DNA of 64,000 bases from Rhynchonema sp. JSB1_4 (lineage: Eukaryota > Nematoda > Chromadorea > Monhysterida > Xyalidae): contig JASAMV010006129.1 of NCBI GenBank assembly GCA_030248065.1, positions 1 to 64,000 on the forward strand, given 5' to 3'. Every line of letters begins with the position of its first letter. Positions within the stretch are counted from its first letter, which is position 1. The position numbers and the translations under genes were made by a program. Positions 41,801 through 54,900 of this stretch are shown piece by piece. The notes beneath the pieces were generated by a model. That model saw nothing but the letters and a program-made list of their open reading frames with translations, did not search any database and was not told the origin of the DNA.

Positions 41801-44800
41801 AAGTCAATCATAAAATATGACCCATATGGGGGACTAATTTATTTCGCATCTCACATCGAATGTTCTTTAGGATCAAACAGTTGAACGTGTGGGCTTCTGT
41901 TATCTGGTGATGTCCAGCCTGAAAGGCACCTATGGAAGTCAGGCGTTATCAATTACCTCGTTGAAACATCAGCCGATTGGAAAAATCAACAGTGAGTCAC
42001 GACGTTGCTTTGCGGTGAACATGGCTGATTTTCGAAAGAATCTGTGTTTATTTCGCGCTTGTTTTTTGGACCTGGAGTGATGCACAGACACTGACGATGA
42101 CTGATGCACCATGACATTCCAGCCTGATATCACACAGAAGTTCACCAGATTGTTCCCATGCCCATTGCAGTTGACTTCCTGATCATCAAACCTATCGATC
42201 ATCTGACGGACTTTCGGGACAAAATGTTGATGGACGTATCGTGGGCGCGTAATTGGACGAAACGACAGTCGTTGAATGTTGGACACAGAGGCATGGGCAG
42301 CTCGTATCGAAAGTCGGTGGTGTATGTTTATTTATGAGGAGACAATCCAGTCTGTTGGCGCTCAGTTTGACGAACTTGCTCGAGATGGGCTAGGGCTACA
42401 TTTTCTTGATTGGCACATACAAATATTCCCCACGCGACGCGCAATATAACCTGTACCTAAACGGCTGATCAGGGACCAAGTTGTCGTTCGTTACATAATC
42501 ATCACTATTAGCACCTTAGAGAGAGAGTGCCATTTTTTCGTTATTTCAGATTCTCAATGGTTCGCGAAAATACGATATCCTCACTGAACTACGCCGCCAA
42601 ACACGTTCGTTCTGCTTGTTTCTGTCAGACGTGCATCTATTTTCCTTTCTTTTCTTAAAAATAAATAAAGTGAAGAATATTTTTTATTAAGGGCGCCGAT
42701 TATGTTGAGTTCGATGTTCAACTTACCCGCGATCGGTACGTGGTCGTCTATCACGACTTCCACGTCGACATACAGATATTGAGACGCGAATTGTCATTAC
42801 TCGATCTGAGGCAACATGTTGTAAGTTGTCTTGCAGGGGTTTTGCTTTTGTGTCGATATGAGTAGAGTAATTGAAATTTCTAATAAGCCATGTTGAGCAA
42901 AGTGCAAAATTTGGGTGTAGCACATGTAAGTTGGTCAAGCCAGCGGACGCCTCAGCCGAAAGATAATTGAGCTGTTGTTCTGTTGCTCATCAAAAACTTT
43001 GTTCAAGAGCGAACTGGTTACTTCATCCTGTGTTGGTGATAGGCGGTCAATTTTGTAATCGATTACTAGTTTGTAGATGACCAGCCCGAAACTCGGCACC
43101 AAATCGAAATCGGACGAAGAACAACATCTGAATTTGCATACAATGGCCGTGAAGGATCTGAAACTGCGACAGCTGAGACTTTTGAAGGTGGGATGTAAAC
43201 TTTCGCAGTAGCTTAAGATTTTGTGATTGTTTTCGTGAACACCGCTTTTGATTTCTTCATGAACACCGGTTTCTTCGCACATGGCGACTAGTTTTGCAAT
43301 AACATGCGTTTTTGATTGTACTTTTTATTGATACAGTCATTACTATTCTGCCGGCTTTCTACTAACAAAAAACCGAACGGTTTTGATCGTTATAAGTAAT
43401 CAAGTTTACTCTCAAAGGGATCTTACACCATGTTAATTCCAGGATTGGATTTCACCACAAAGTGGGTTATACTGTAAGAGGAGCTTCACTTTTGGGTACA
43501 TATGACACAGAATCTAACTTACAATGCTGACAGATGCCATAAAAAAGGTGCAATGCAATGCGATACCAATGTTTCACACGCTTGTCTTTGCAGTTACTGC
43601 ATTCGGACAGTCACTCCGAGGAGGACGAGACACAAGCGCAATCGTCACACACGCACGACACCGACACACGGTCAGATGATGTGACACCGCCGACAGCCAC
43701 AACGCCGATGAATGATCAGAGTTGTGATGATGAAGTCGCTAAGTTCACATTGGTGCGTCTTGGGTGTTCTTTTTGTGAAACTCTTCTGGGTGGGGCATGC
43801 ACTTCGCTGGCAACGGCAACGATCCGAATCAGGGATATGTTTGACTTTGATTTGGCATCAAAATGTGTTTGTGTGTTAGAGACAACTGTGAAGCAGCTAG
43901 CAGTCAGTCAGATCTGGAGAGACATAAGAATACAATGAATGACCAGCGGGGTGAGAGTTACGTGGGTCGTGGTATTATGTAAAAGCTTTTTATGCCAACC
44001 CCACCCCCGACCAACTCTGATCCGGATGCCAGTGAAGTGCATACTTTTGACGTTTGCCAAGGAAAATGTTAGTTGCTGGAAATTTTGTGAAGAATTCCTT
44101 TTTTCGAAGTTGGAGAAGTCGGAACTTGCCTGATTTTTCGATTGCAGGACGCTCAGTCATCACCGAAACGCGAACGTGTGATTTCTGAGAGCGATAACAA
44201 CGGCACGATGATAACGCTGACTCCGCCGAAGACATCTGGTTGGTCATTTGGTGAAATCTATTTGAAAAATTTAAAATGTAGTTATAAATACACAGTTATA
44301 GATCGTTTGTTTGCAAAACCAGGATTGCAATCCCCAATTGGCTGCAGAACTTGATCCAGTGCATAAATGTGTGCACCCATTTACGAGTTTCATCTGAACT
44401 GCGCAATGTTAGATTGTTTCAGTGCAACTCTGTCCATATTCTGTCCTTGTCGCTTCAGGGCTGTCAATATCATCCAAAGAGCGCAAATGGGCGTTGACCC
44501 CGAGCGAAACGGAGACAGACGTGTCCAACCAGCCATTCCCATTATTACGCGATGTGCTCACCAACGTCGATATTGATGTGGGCATGAACATTGAAGTCAA
44601 ATACCCCATGCTCCAAACGGTCGGTTTCGATTGTCTTTTATTCACTTTGATTGATACCTTTTGCCGAAGGTGACCGTCCTGACCCAAATTTAGTTCGGCG
44701 TACGATATGAATGAAAGGTAAATTGACAAATATGCCTTTTGAGAGCAATAAGATACATAGTTGTCGATCGTGTCTTTCGTCGCTTGTCGGAGTCATTTCG

Positions 44801-47009
44801 TTATGTTTGCACAAAATATTGTTTGGACACACAAAAAGAAAGCCGAGTCAGTATACTGGCAGGTGGAAAAAAACAGGCAGGTTTTTTTTTGAAAAAAAAC
44901 GAAAAAAACCGTTTTTTTCCGAGACCCGAATACTTTTCCATTTTTCCGTGGGTACCTTTTCGGTTTTTGATCGGAAAAATATCGGTACTTTATTCCAATT
45001 TTTCCAAAAAATTGTACTGCAAAACTGATGAGTTTTTCGCTGTCAGTGAAAAATTGGCTCGAGCACAAAAATTAACCGGCCCAAAATGGGCCAAAAAGCG
45101 TGTAAACCAAGTGTTTTCGACTGACCTCAACACTGCTCAAGAGCACTCTCGTCACTTCGAACAGATTTTGCACTGAAATTGTTATATTTTTCGAAATTAC
45201 GTTCTTAAGTACTGGAAAAGTATTTGGAAAAAAACCGTTTTTTTTCACGAAAAATAAAAAACGGTTCTTTATGACAGTGTGCGAGTCGGCAATTGCCAAG
45301 CAAGTTTGATTGATCCAAATGAAGGTGAACGTGCAAAAACGTTTCGTAGCTTGCATAAAATAAACGAATTTGCGCAACCAATTGGTTTTTTGGTCTTGAT
45401 CGCAGAAAAAAATTCAGAAACAAACAAACCGCACGTGCATAGTTTGTGGCCTGGTCAGAAGAAATCCGTTCGTCGCCAATTCAGATTTTTTCACCTTGAA
45501 ATTCAAATAACGTTTCAGAACGGCGAATGGGAGTGTGACAATTACTGGGAACGCAATGAATACGTGGACGCCATATTGACGGATGTGCTCAAGTACAGTG
45601 GCAGACGACGTGTGTTGTTCAGCTCGTTTGATCCCGACATTTGCGTCATGTGAGTCTGGCGCTGGCTTTGATCGGATCTGTTCACGAATACTCTATGATC
45701 ATCTGAAGCGACATATGACTATGGCCTGATCGGTGAACACCGCTCTGTGAAAGACCGCCAGAAACTGCTAATGGCCCTTGCGCAGACTATGTTATGCCAA
45801 TGTGTGTTTTGTGCCTGCCCGTTTTTTCTGTGTTCATTACTGCCGGTGTGCTCGTGGTGCTTTTTGGAGGTCAATTGGCCAGAAATGCTTGCACCGACGA
45901 GGCTTGGCACCTCGGCCGTCTGTGAAAACAGGTCGAAACGGGCAACACTCACTGCTGTTACAGTGTTACATTATTGTCAGTACCAGCGCAATAGCTAGTC
46001 TATGTACATGTAACATAATGAAATGAGTCTTGATGAACTAACAAAATGCATGTTACAGGTTGAAACTGAAGCAAAACAAGTACCCGGTGCTGTTGCTATC
46101 ACTCGGCCAGACCACTCGCTACATGCCGTTTCTGGATCAACGCGCGAGCACCACAAAGCTGGCCGTGAGCTACGCGTTTGCCACAAAGTTGTTGGTCAGT
46201 GTCCTTGGTTATTTTCATTTTGCGACTTTCTCTCTTTGGAATAATTAAAATTTGAGTTATCGTGCCTCTGCCAACTCTTACGAACAACCGTCACACTGCC
46301 GATGTTGAAAATTTTACAGTCGATTTTGCACTTAGAGTGTGATTTTGAATCCGTTTCAGAATGGGTGTAAACTTTAATCGATTTTGCACTTTGTTTTGCG
46401 AATATTACTTGTCGCCTTTCGCAGGGTGTGAATTTAAATGCACTTCAGGGTGTGAATTTCCATTCCGAAGATCTGCTGCGCGATGTTGAGCCGTTCCATC
46501 TTGCACAACAGTTGCGATTGGTCTGTTTTGTATGGGGTGATGACCTGGACAGCCCTGAGACTGTCAAACATTTCAAAATGCTCGGCATGGACGGAGTGAT
46601 AAAAGATCGGTAAGACACAATTTTTGTCATTATTCTTTGTTTTTACTTAGATTTTTTTGTGTGCACATTACACAGTGTTCTCGACAGCTCGTGTGCTTTT
46701 ACTCACCTCCAGAACCATTTCGTTGGTGTGACTATTTTTGCTAGCTTGCGCGTATCCGGCCATATTTCGGACATTTCATTCATACATATGTGATTGCCAC
46801 AATACTGTCAAAAAATTAGTCAAGACAATTTTTTTTGAAAAGCCATGATTGCAATTATGTATATTTGCCAAAATGCACACAGAATCAACGAGGACAATCC
46901 GATGGGTCACAAGAATCTATTCGTTGTCGAGCGCGAGCAGCGTGACGCATTGCTGCGCAGTCGAAGCAATTCACCCACATCGATGATGCGAAATGAAATT
47001 CGCAGATGA
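32899..47009 (+). CDS. GPCPD1: Glycerophosphocholine phosphodiesterase (GPCPD1), CBM20 plus GDPD domains
   Basis: Cytosolic enzyme hydrolysing glycerophosphocholine to glycerol-3-phosphate and choline. Nineteen phase-consistent exons: 32899-33140, 34212-34435, 35597-35847, 37734-37871, 40098-40190, 41429-41548, 41649-41789, 41871-41991, 42171-42321, 42550-42604, 42692-42820, 43077-43197, 43594-43752, 44148-44238, 44459-44619, 45519-45649, 46059-46194, 46449-46609, 46883-47009 (TGA). N-terminal Gln-rich linker, starch-binding CBM20 domain ([22 protein letters not shown]), then the GDPD barrel: catalytic [68 protein letters not shown]. Exon 13 is a Ser/Thr/Asp-rich insertion longer than I expect for the family. 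Introns 1 and 3 are enlarged by MITEs; intron 2 holds one. Confidence 0.93.
33224..34105. mobile_element. hAT-like MITE in GPCPD1 intron 1, array motif ATACCGGATACCC
   Basis: Termini CAGTGGTGTAGTTGGG and CCCCCCAACGACACCACTG. The flanks carry AATCTGAG (33214-33221) and AATCTGAA (34106-34113), a near-duplication offset by two bases on the left. ATACCGGATA-type motifs occur at both sides. The core hairpin is variant: GCTTGCGCCAGCAAGC at 33921-33936, followed by GATTTTG. Confidence 0.7.
33297..33753. mobile_element. Nested element with GTGTCGGGTGTCGGGT arrays
   Basis: GGGTTAGAG...CTCTAACCC ends enclose repeated GATGTCGGGTGTCGGGT units at both sides. It is flanked by ATACCGGATA on both sides (33287-33296, 33754-33763), but since that string is also the host array motif, the target duplication is ambiguous. 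Confidence 0.55.
34551..34934. mobile_element. hAT-like MITE, array motif GGGGCGGGTAGGGTAC (copy 2)
   Basis: 384 bp, perfect CAGTGCTGTGG / CCACAGCACTG termini, exact duplication TTCCCTTA at 34543-34550 and 34935-34942. Same arrays as 29164-29590, with some units changed to GGGGCTGG. Located in GPCPD1 intron 2, about 115 bases after exon 2. Confidence 0.9.
36399..36803. mobile_element. hAT-like MITE, array motif GTGAGAGGTAAGTA
   Basis: 405 bp, termini CAGTGTAGTGGC and GCCACTACTATG, exact duplication GTTTCATT at 36391-36398 and 36804-36811. GAGAGGTAAGTA/GAGAGGTATGAT units lie at both sides. Core hairpin GCGCGCGGAGCGCGC at 36602-36616. Confidence 0.9.
36963..37348. mobile_element. CAGTGTAGTTCCTGG MITE with GTACACTAACCGCCGC array
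   Basis: 386 bp, perfect CAGTGTAGTTCCTGG termini; flanks GTTCTAGT and ATCCTAGT agree at six of eight positions. Five or six units of GGTACACTAACCGCCGC are shared between the two ends. Core as in 19137-19511 and 25280-25637. Confidence 0.85.
37872..40097. other. GPCPD1 intron 4, no feature recognised
   Basis: A 2.2-kb intron with several open frames of 60-140 codons on both strands that show no motif, no splice context and no repeat structure. I see nothing supportable. The following introns are similar except for the possible Helitron at 40860-41035. Confidence 0.4.
40860..41035 (+). mobile_element. Possible mini-Helitron
   Basis: Starts TCTATACTACTAAAACAGGA after an A and ends with the short palindrome ACGGGTCCCGT, then CTAG immediately before a T. 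A 5' TC, a 3' CTRR preceded by a hairpin, and insertion between A and T are the hallmarks of Helitrons. The 3' stem is very short, and no other copy is in the window for comparison. In GPCPD1 intron 5. Confidence 0.4.
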
Positions 47010-47454
47010 AAGCTGACTCTTTTTTCTTTATTTTATGTTTTTCTTTTTCATTACGTTTTCTGTCTGCCTGTCGGTGTTGCTTGTTGTTATGTGCGCCTGC
47101 TCTGCACCTAATGTGTTCATTGGAAGCCATTTCATATAACTTTTTTTTGAAAATGATGGGCTGTTTTGGTCCCTGTATTAGTACCACGTACCAGTATTGC
47201 ACACGCGTGTTTTATGCATTCGATATTTTCTGCAGTTCGACTGTGTACCATGTTGGTATGAATTAATTAATGAATTGTGTAATGTTCATCTTTTCATCAG
47301 AGCCCGGTTTGATTTGTGTGACTCATTGTTGTTGTTCGATAACCACTTTGCTGTTTACTAGTTTCCACATGTACAGCATATGAACAATCATTTTATTTTT
47401 AGAACGTTCGTTTTTTACTGTGTTGTGCAATGTTTTCTGCGTACGAATGCCATA

Positions 47455-48930
47455 CAGTGGCGGCCATAAGTTTTTAGACTCTTGTGTTGAAATAATGCAC
47501 GTGCCTGAAACAGCAAGCTGACTGCAGCGAGTGGGCCGAGCTTGGGGTCTGGGCTGGGTATGACGTCACTAATTAGTCATACAGCAGAACAAGCCATCTT
47601 TATGTATTGTTTGGTTGTGAGCATAATTTTTTTCGCAGCCGGCCAGGTTTTGGCCCGGCCAAAAGTTTTTAGACTTTTTCAGTGGATCGTTTTCTTGGTT
47701 GTTTTGATTGATTTTGGTGACAAATCTGGTGTGTATGAGGCAAATCGAGGTAGCCCGATCATTTGTGATGTGTGTTGAGTCTCTCGGATGAATAACGGTG
47801 GTGGAGTGGCTGGTTGGAGGAGGAGGAACAGTCAAAGCGTCGGCAACCCCAAAGATCGATCATGAATCGGTCTTAGAGCTGCGAATGACCGCTCATTATA
47901 ATCTATTCTTGTCTGGAAAGTGCTAAATAAGCGTCAGCATCATATTCTGAGCCTCTGGTAACCGTGGGTTACTTTTCAACATTTCGCGATTCGCATGGTC
48001 GGTGTCGGGGACCCCGGCGGACCATAGTTATCGTCTGCAGCTCGGGAGTACATAGGGGTGGGTGGATCACCAACCCTGTAGTTAGACCGATAGCTGCACC
48101 AGCTCACTTTCGTCAAACGACAATAACCACGTAGAACCACTCCTTCAAGAAATACAGACTGGTTCAAAAACAATCCTTGATATTTGGGCATAATTCAGTA
48201 GTTAAGACCGACATGTGAATTTGGGCCCTCTGTAATTTTAGTGGCAGTGATCCAATTCCGGTTATTGTCAGTTTAGTAAGAGTCAAACTTGATTGCCTGT
48301 ACTGTCGACCTGTTTGGTTCCATCCAGCTCACACCTCCACTCAGCTATCACCAAATCTACAACCCACCGGGGAATCTGGCAATGTCGGGGAAAAACCGAG
48401 GGCACCGTGGCTGGTGACTATATTGTGAATCTTGCAAATAATGGTCATTAGTGGTTTGTCACGTTATTTAGATTAGAAAAAAACCACAATCTGAAGCGAC
48501 ATAACACTCTACAACCGATTAGTGGTTTAGCTCTGAGGTTCTCGGCACTTTGGCCGCTGCTCCTCCGCCAATCAGCCACTCCTCCACCGTTGCGGAACCA
48601 AGAGTGGCGAAACCTTCCCCAAACGATCAGGGCACCTCAACTTACTCGTAGGGGTCGTATTTAACTCAAAAAGCCACCAAAAACAACCAAAGAGACGGTC
48701 ATCTGAAAAAGTCTAAAAACTTTTGGCCGGGCCTGAATGGGACCCAGCACCGAACTTCTGCCACAGTCTTTTTTGATGTGGAGATCTGAGATCGGCATGT
48801 GCCATAGTCATAGTGGACACCTGCCGCAAGACAACGGATGCAGCAGCCGAGCTCACACACAGATGCAGAGAGCAGAAATCACGAGTTTCCAAATCCACTG
48901 CAAGAGTCTAAAAACTTATGGCCGCCACTG
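47455..48930. mobile_element. Tc1-like element with IR/DR ends, transposase decayed or absent
   Basis: 1476 bp, perfect 30-bp terminal repeats starting CAGTGGCGGCCATAAG, flanked by TA (47453-47454, 48931-48932). A second related repeat (GGCCGGGCC...AAAAGTTTTTAGAC type) sits exactly 197 bases from each end (47652-47682 and 48703-48733), the IR/DR arrangement in which Tc1-type transposases bind two sites per end. Length is close to an autonomous Tc1 element, but I find no DDE transposase motifs in any frame. Confidence 0.8.
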
Positions 48931-48933
48931 TAT

Positions 48934-51900
48934 ACCTTGTAACTCCCTACCTAAAGTCATTTTTTCTTTTTTATTTGAACAGCTGTGCGGATCTGTAAAT
49001 ACAATAATTTTGATTCGACCGCCAGTGATGTGTTCTGTTTTTAGGTTGGCTTTTTGTTTGTAAATTTAGGATCTTGTTTTGAGCTTGATGAGAAAAAAAT
49101 TCCAAAAAAATTTGCGAGTGTGGAGCTGCTTTGATAGCCCGGTACAAAAGTATTTAGCTTTTCTGAATACATCACACAAACGACCTGGTTTGTGACATTG
49201 AATTGTTTTGTGATAAACATTTTTTTAGAATATTCTCTAATTATTCTTCTCTCTACCTAAAAATAAACTTTATCTTCGCTTTACTCTTGCTGCTACGAAG
49301 GAAACCGATGCGGAACTTTCCGAGCGCTTGCCGTTTATTGTTTCCAGTATCATGGCATTGTTCTTCAATTGTGCTTTTCTTGTAAATCATGAGGAAAATA
49401 GATCTTACTTTTATTCAACGTATTCTCTGCCATTGCCTTGCTTCTTCGTGTAACGATTCAGTAGCCCTCAGGCGTTTAACGCACCAATGCAGTTCTCGTC
49501 TTGGTTTGCTTTACATTGTGCCCCCTGACAGTCTTCAAGTGAACCACACTTCTGTGCCCGATGTTTGAGGTCACACAAACAATATTAAGTATCCTTGGAT
49601 GATATTTTTAACACGAGTTTTGATAATATACACATGTATTTATTCACGCAACTGAGACGCAATTAAAAAAGTCATGGTTTTTGTTTTATGCATTGGTAAT
49701 AAACGCTTGACTCCTCCAATTGGGGAACTGATTTTCAGACGATACATGTTGTGGTGTGTCTACCCTGCTGTGTGCTTACTGTTTGTTGTGTTGTGTCGAA
49801 ATTTTTCTTTTGTTTGCTTTGACTATGTCAGATCTCCAACGCTTGTTTTACCGTGCTGTATCTATATCAATATCGGCAAAGTTTCTGAGATGCATAGTTT
49901 ACGCTGGTTGGCCAGACAGCTCGTGTCTCCATTCCGTTGAGCACATTTCGCAGCAGATCAACTCAAGGAACCAAGCCTCTTCTGACCACAATAAGGTGCA
50001 CGCTCACGAAGCTCCAGCCTTTGCCGGCAACTTTCGGCACCTGACTTCAGCGGTGCTGTTTTGGTGCCAACTTTCCTAACAAAATAGCAACAGTTGTCTG
50101 AATATTCATTACAGTCCTTTGGTTGGCGTGCGTAAAAACTCCGCTCGGTTGAATTTTGTCAGGAATTGCTCTCATTTTGGGTCCGTATGCGTCACTATTG
50201 ATCTTACATTCCGTCTCCCTCCGCAAAACGTCTCTGACACACCTGCCAAACGCTTTACGAGCGTATCTATGAAAGATCTGGCCACAAAAGATGCGGTAGT
50301 TGTTGGTTTCAGTCCCTGTGCACTGTCTGTTCTCTGTGAAGTGTAATGTTTGTCTTTTGAAACGATTTTGTGAGCGCTGACTGAGCGTGTGTATTTTACG
50401 ACTCCCAAAAATCATTCGCTGCTCACTGGCGGTTGGATTGGATACGTACAACTCTGCTAACACCGGAGATTTCCCGTTATCCACCTTTCTGATATTAATG
50501 GTTTCTATCTAAACGGATAGTTTCCAGATAAGCCGTTAACTCTAGTGGTTCTGATTCAACTGGCTGAGGAGCACTGAATTTGCAGCTGTTGTGCACTGGA
50601 ATATTTTTCTTTCCAATATCTGGAATTCGAAGCCTAACACTGAAGAGAATTCCGATATCTGACTAGGTGGAATTTCCCTGAGCCACATGCTGCTATGCGC
50701 CAATCCAGTAAGTCGGTTGTGTGTGTCTATCTGAATTGTTGCACTGTTCTCGGCCAGCTGGTCTGTCTGATCTGATGCTAACGCCCACTATAAAGCCAAT
50801 GGATAAGCCAGTTTGAACAGCTTTATGTTGTGTATTCTCTTTGCATAGTCCCATCTCGTATATTACGGCTTTTCTGATTGTCTGTGTGCTCCACACAACC
50901 GCGCGACGCTTCTCCCGTAGATTGCCCTTGTCTGTCTCTGATTGCAATTTTGTAAAAAAAAATTTACATTTAAGACGGCCTATTGCGTTAGTTTTTTTCT
51001 TGAGTAATTATTGGGAACTTTTAGAGTTGTAGAGTCGTGTAATGTTTTTGTATGTGTAGTTCATTTTTTTGAAAAATTTTAACCATCAGCGGCTGCTAGC
51101 CTCAGCCTCACCGTGTATCCAGCCACACACACGTCATAACCACTCGCTGTTGCTTCGTTGCATTCAGCTCGCCGGGCTCATGACGTTAACCTGTCCTTCC
51201 TTATTCTGTGAAGATCTCCATGCACTGAATTTCAGGCGATATGTATGTACTTTTCTTTGATGAAGCGTTTGCTGCTTACTTGTCGCTTGTCGTATATGCC
51301 ACCTTGCATGTACACGTGCTAAAGACAGATGCTAATCCCGATTCGATGGCAATTTCTTGGGTCCCGTCATTAAATCATTTCATACATCATTGTTGTGGTT
51401 ACCGGTTATACCCTTAATCTGCTAATCAGAGTTCTATGTTTATGTTTGCAGAAGCTTACCAAGATTGTCCCTACACCCGCACTGCCCTGCTATTGCTTCG
51501 AAGCGTTGGGCTGGGCCGCTTCGCAAAGACAATAAGGCTTGGCCAGCGCTCAAAATTATGCCATATGAGCCCGTGTTGGAATACTGCGAATAAGGTGACC
51601 GTATACTGTGCGCATTTGTCGGTTTGTGAAATACATAGATCCATGAACCAAAGTCCGAGCTCTATGTAATGTAATATGGAGTTGGTCATACTGCATGTTT
51701 GTACTGCGGTCACACGATGACTGCATTATGCGGTGCGCTTCAAACCAGATATTTTTGCATTGCTAAGTTCCTTAATCGGGAACTTTTCCCTTGGTGTTTT
51801 GAGTGGAATACACCTTTTGTGCCCATGAATTAAACCAAGCGGAACGAACCATCCTCACTGCGTTATCATCTGCTGGCCTCTGATAGCACATTTATCTTTA

Positions 51901-54900
51901 TGCTGTGTTTTGTGTTTTCTGAGCGGCTTGTTATATGTCGTGACAGGCATGTAACAAACAGTGTTTTTCTTGCCGTTCCGCCACTACGTCATGTGACTTT
52001 GTTTTTGTACCTAATGGTTCCTTTTGTTTCATATGTAGTTCAAGTTCAGCACGACGCAGGTCCGGTCCTACTTCCTGACTAGCGGTGATCGAATTTTTTG
52101 CCTTTTTCACGTTTTTATTCTGGTCTGACAGAATGTGCTTCGTTTGCCCAACTTTTGTTTTTAGTTGCTTTATGTCAGTCATCCATCGTCATCAATCAGT
52201 TGCGAAGTGTGTGGCTTTTTCAGGTCTTTCCACGATAGATGTCCCATTTCAGGGTTGCCGCTACGCTAGATCAATTGTTTGGTTCCGACTTTTTCCTGAT
52301 TATGGCCTGGTTTCGCAATAATCGTTGTTGCTGAAACACGTGTAGGATATAACTGGCCTGGCCCTGTTTGAATGACCGTTTTTGTTGCGGGCTTAGTCGT
52401 CTCGTAACGTGACTCATGCTTTTAGGTGTGGAATATGTACACGTATGGAGGTGGCGTGATACTGTTGGTTTACCTACGATGTGCGCTGTTTTGATGCCCG
52501 TTATGGTAAAAAACAAGAATTTCGCTGTATGAATAAGCGAGTGCTGAAATATTTGCTCACATGCTGTCGTGATCGTTCCTTTGGCGCTCACTAAACTCTA
52601 TGAGTGAGTGTCATGCTCATTTCATTCAGTGGCGCCTAGACACGCTTGGATTTCCTGTGCAACAAAAGGTCCAAGTGCACGCGCACCATGGCTTGCTTAC
52701 TGAAACATAAATAGGCATTATAATTATGATGAGATGACGTAATTTATACAGTTGGTCTGCAATTCACGGTTCCGCTCTATGCCAGACAGGTGCGATATGC
52801 CGTGATATATGTACATAAGGAGATCATGATGGCCTGCCCTTGTGGTCGTTTTCCCTGGTACCGCTGGTCATGTCGATACAGATGATATCGGTACTCAAGC
52901 TCAACACAAAAATGTAACTTTATGCACGGTTCCTTGTGGCTCGTGGCTTATACATCATTTGCGGATGCGGAAGTGCCGCTTTCGAAATTATTCTTGACCG
53001 CACTTCTGGTTGGAGACTGCTTTATTTATAGAAGCTCGGGTACCTCCGCCCCAGATTATTAGTCCCAACGCCGCATAAACGTTGGTGAGTTTAAAAAGTC
53101 GTGCTTGATAGGACGGAGAAGTCATGCACAAACTTTCAGCATGCAGTTTATGGGTATCAGGGGTTACGATATTTGAATCTTTCGTGCCTTGCTGCCAGGT
53201 TGCTTCTTAATGGACTTATCATCAGTTCCTTATAATTATTTTTTATTGAACTTTCCGTGCAGGAAGGAAAAGTGCGCCCGGTTGCCTGCCCTTGCTTTAC
53301 AAAGCGTGAATTATGGTTGCCTGCTCTTTTCCGACGGTTTATGAACTTTATGCTGTTTTTAGCTTGACTCAATGTTCACTACGATCTCACTATCATTGTC
53401 TATTGCGGGTTCTCGGTTTTCATCTGGTGAAGTAGCACTTCCAAGGTTCCTTCCACAAAGCAAAGCCCTGCGCAAGTTAGCCACAGCCGGACAAAACCAC
53501 TTACGTTTGCTTTCGTTTTTCGTCGGTGTTTATCCATGTCCACGCTCACCGCGCTTGAATTGTGTTTCCACATATACCGGCTTGGCTTACGTCAAACCCA
53601 AGCAAATCATGCACATAAGCGGCGGTGTAATGATTTCCGCTGGCGGCTTCGCTCAAATCTACCGAAAAACGTTTGTCTTGAGCTCTTGCGCTTGAAATAT
53701 GGCCGGCTGGCTCATGCGCGGTACAAATGTGCAGAAATTGTCTGTGCCGTTATGCCCGAGAAAGGATAATCTCTTTGTGCGCGCGGCGTATTTTGGAATA
53801 TTGATGCTATTCTACCACTTTTATAAGCGCAACGATTCTTCTGTTATCATCGTCCAAGCAAACCGCCCTGCGGCAGTGCCGTACACAGCTTTGGGGTCGC
53901 ACGTTTCCCACATACAATAAGTCAGTTTTTACCCCTTCACCAAAATTGGCAAAATTTCAAACATCCAGCGCGCCCTTGGCCGCCTTTATCCGAATCGTTC
54001 GAAGACCTTCAGTGTGCCTTCACGGCCTTGTTGTGATACCAAACTTCAGCGAGCGTATATGGTAAAGAGAAACTGCGCTTGTGCGTACAGCACCAATATT
54101 TTTGAAATCCATCGTTACCATGTCCAAAATTGCATGCTCGGTGCTCTACTATGGTTACGGATCACGCCACTTTCAAAACGTACGCCCACACCAAGCAAGT
54201 AGTATGGGTAAGGTATACCTTTGTAGATTGGAGAGCAATGTGTGCAATGCCCCATTTGCTCTCCTTCACGCTAACAATCACCTTTCTGCACCATTTGCCT
54301 TGGTTGTCTTGTCTTCAAATTTTAGACGTGTGCAAGATGTCCCGGACTCTCACGTTTTTACAGGATCTGGTCGTACCGCTGTAACCAGATGACCATTATG
54401 TTTCGAAAGTATGCCTGCCAAAAAGAAGCTGTTGCTTGCAACACGATATTCATGTTTTTATGAACGTTTCCAACCAGATAGAGATATGACCAGCGTCAAA
54501 CAGCGCACATTTTATCAATTCCTTTCCTTCTGCCAAGGTGTTTGTTGGTCTTATCTATTGCGTTTGGATAGTTGGGTGCGAAATATGGGACAGAATTTTA
54601 TTTTTAACATTCTGACAGTTTTTTGTTTGTTTTTATGTTCGTCTGTTCATCGTTTACCTGATATGCCGCAAGCAAGTTTGTTAAAAGCCCTCAGTCTTTG
54701 CTGTTTCAACAGAGTGCCTTGTTGTGAAACCGGAACGCCATATTATTTTTGTCCCAAATTTCCACCAAAAAATTCTTCAACCAAATAAGCAATAGTGTTG
54801 TATCTTGTGTGCAAGTATGTTTTTTACATTCTGCTAAGATACTTGTCGCAATACCAAAACGCCGTACCTGACTGGGTACTATTTTTATGCATCTGTACGC

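Noticed and set aside
48000..48190. Minus-strand 71-codon frame as Tc1 transposase
   Set aside because: No DDE spacing, helix-turn-helix or other transposase motif seen.
50047..50484. 145-codon minus-strand frame in the gene-poor region
   Set aside because: No recognisable domain, no flanking exon chain, and composition is what a T-rich plus strand would give by chance.
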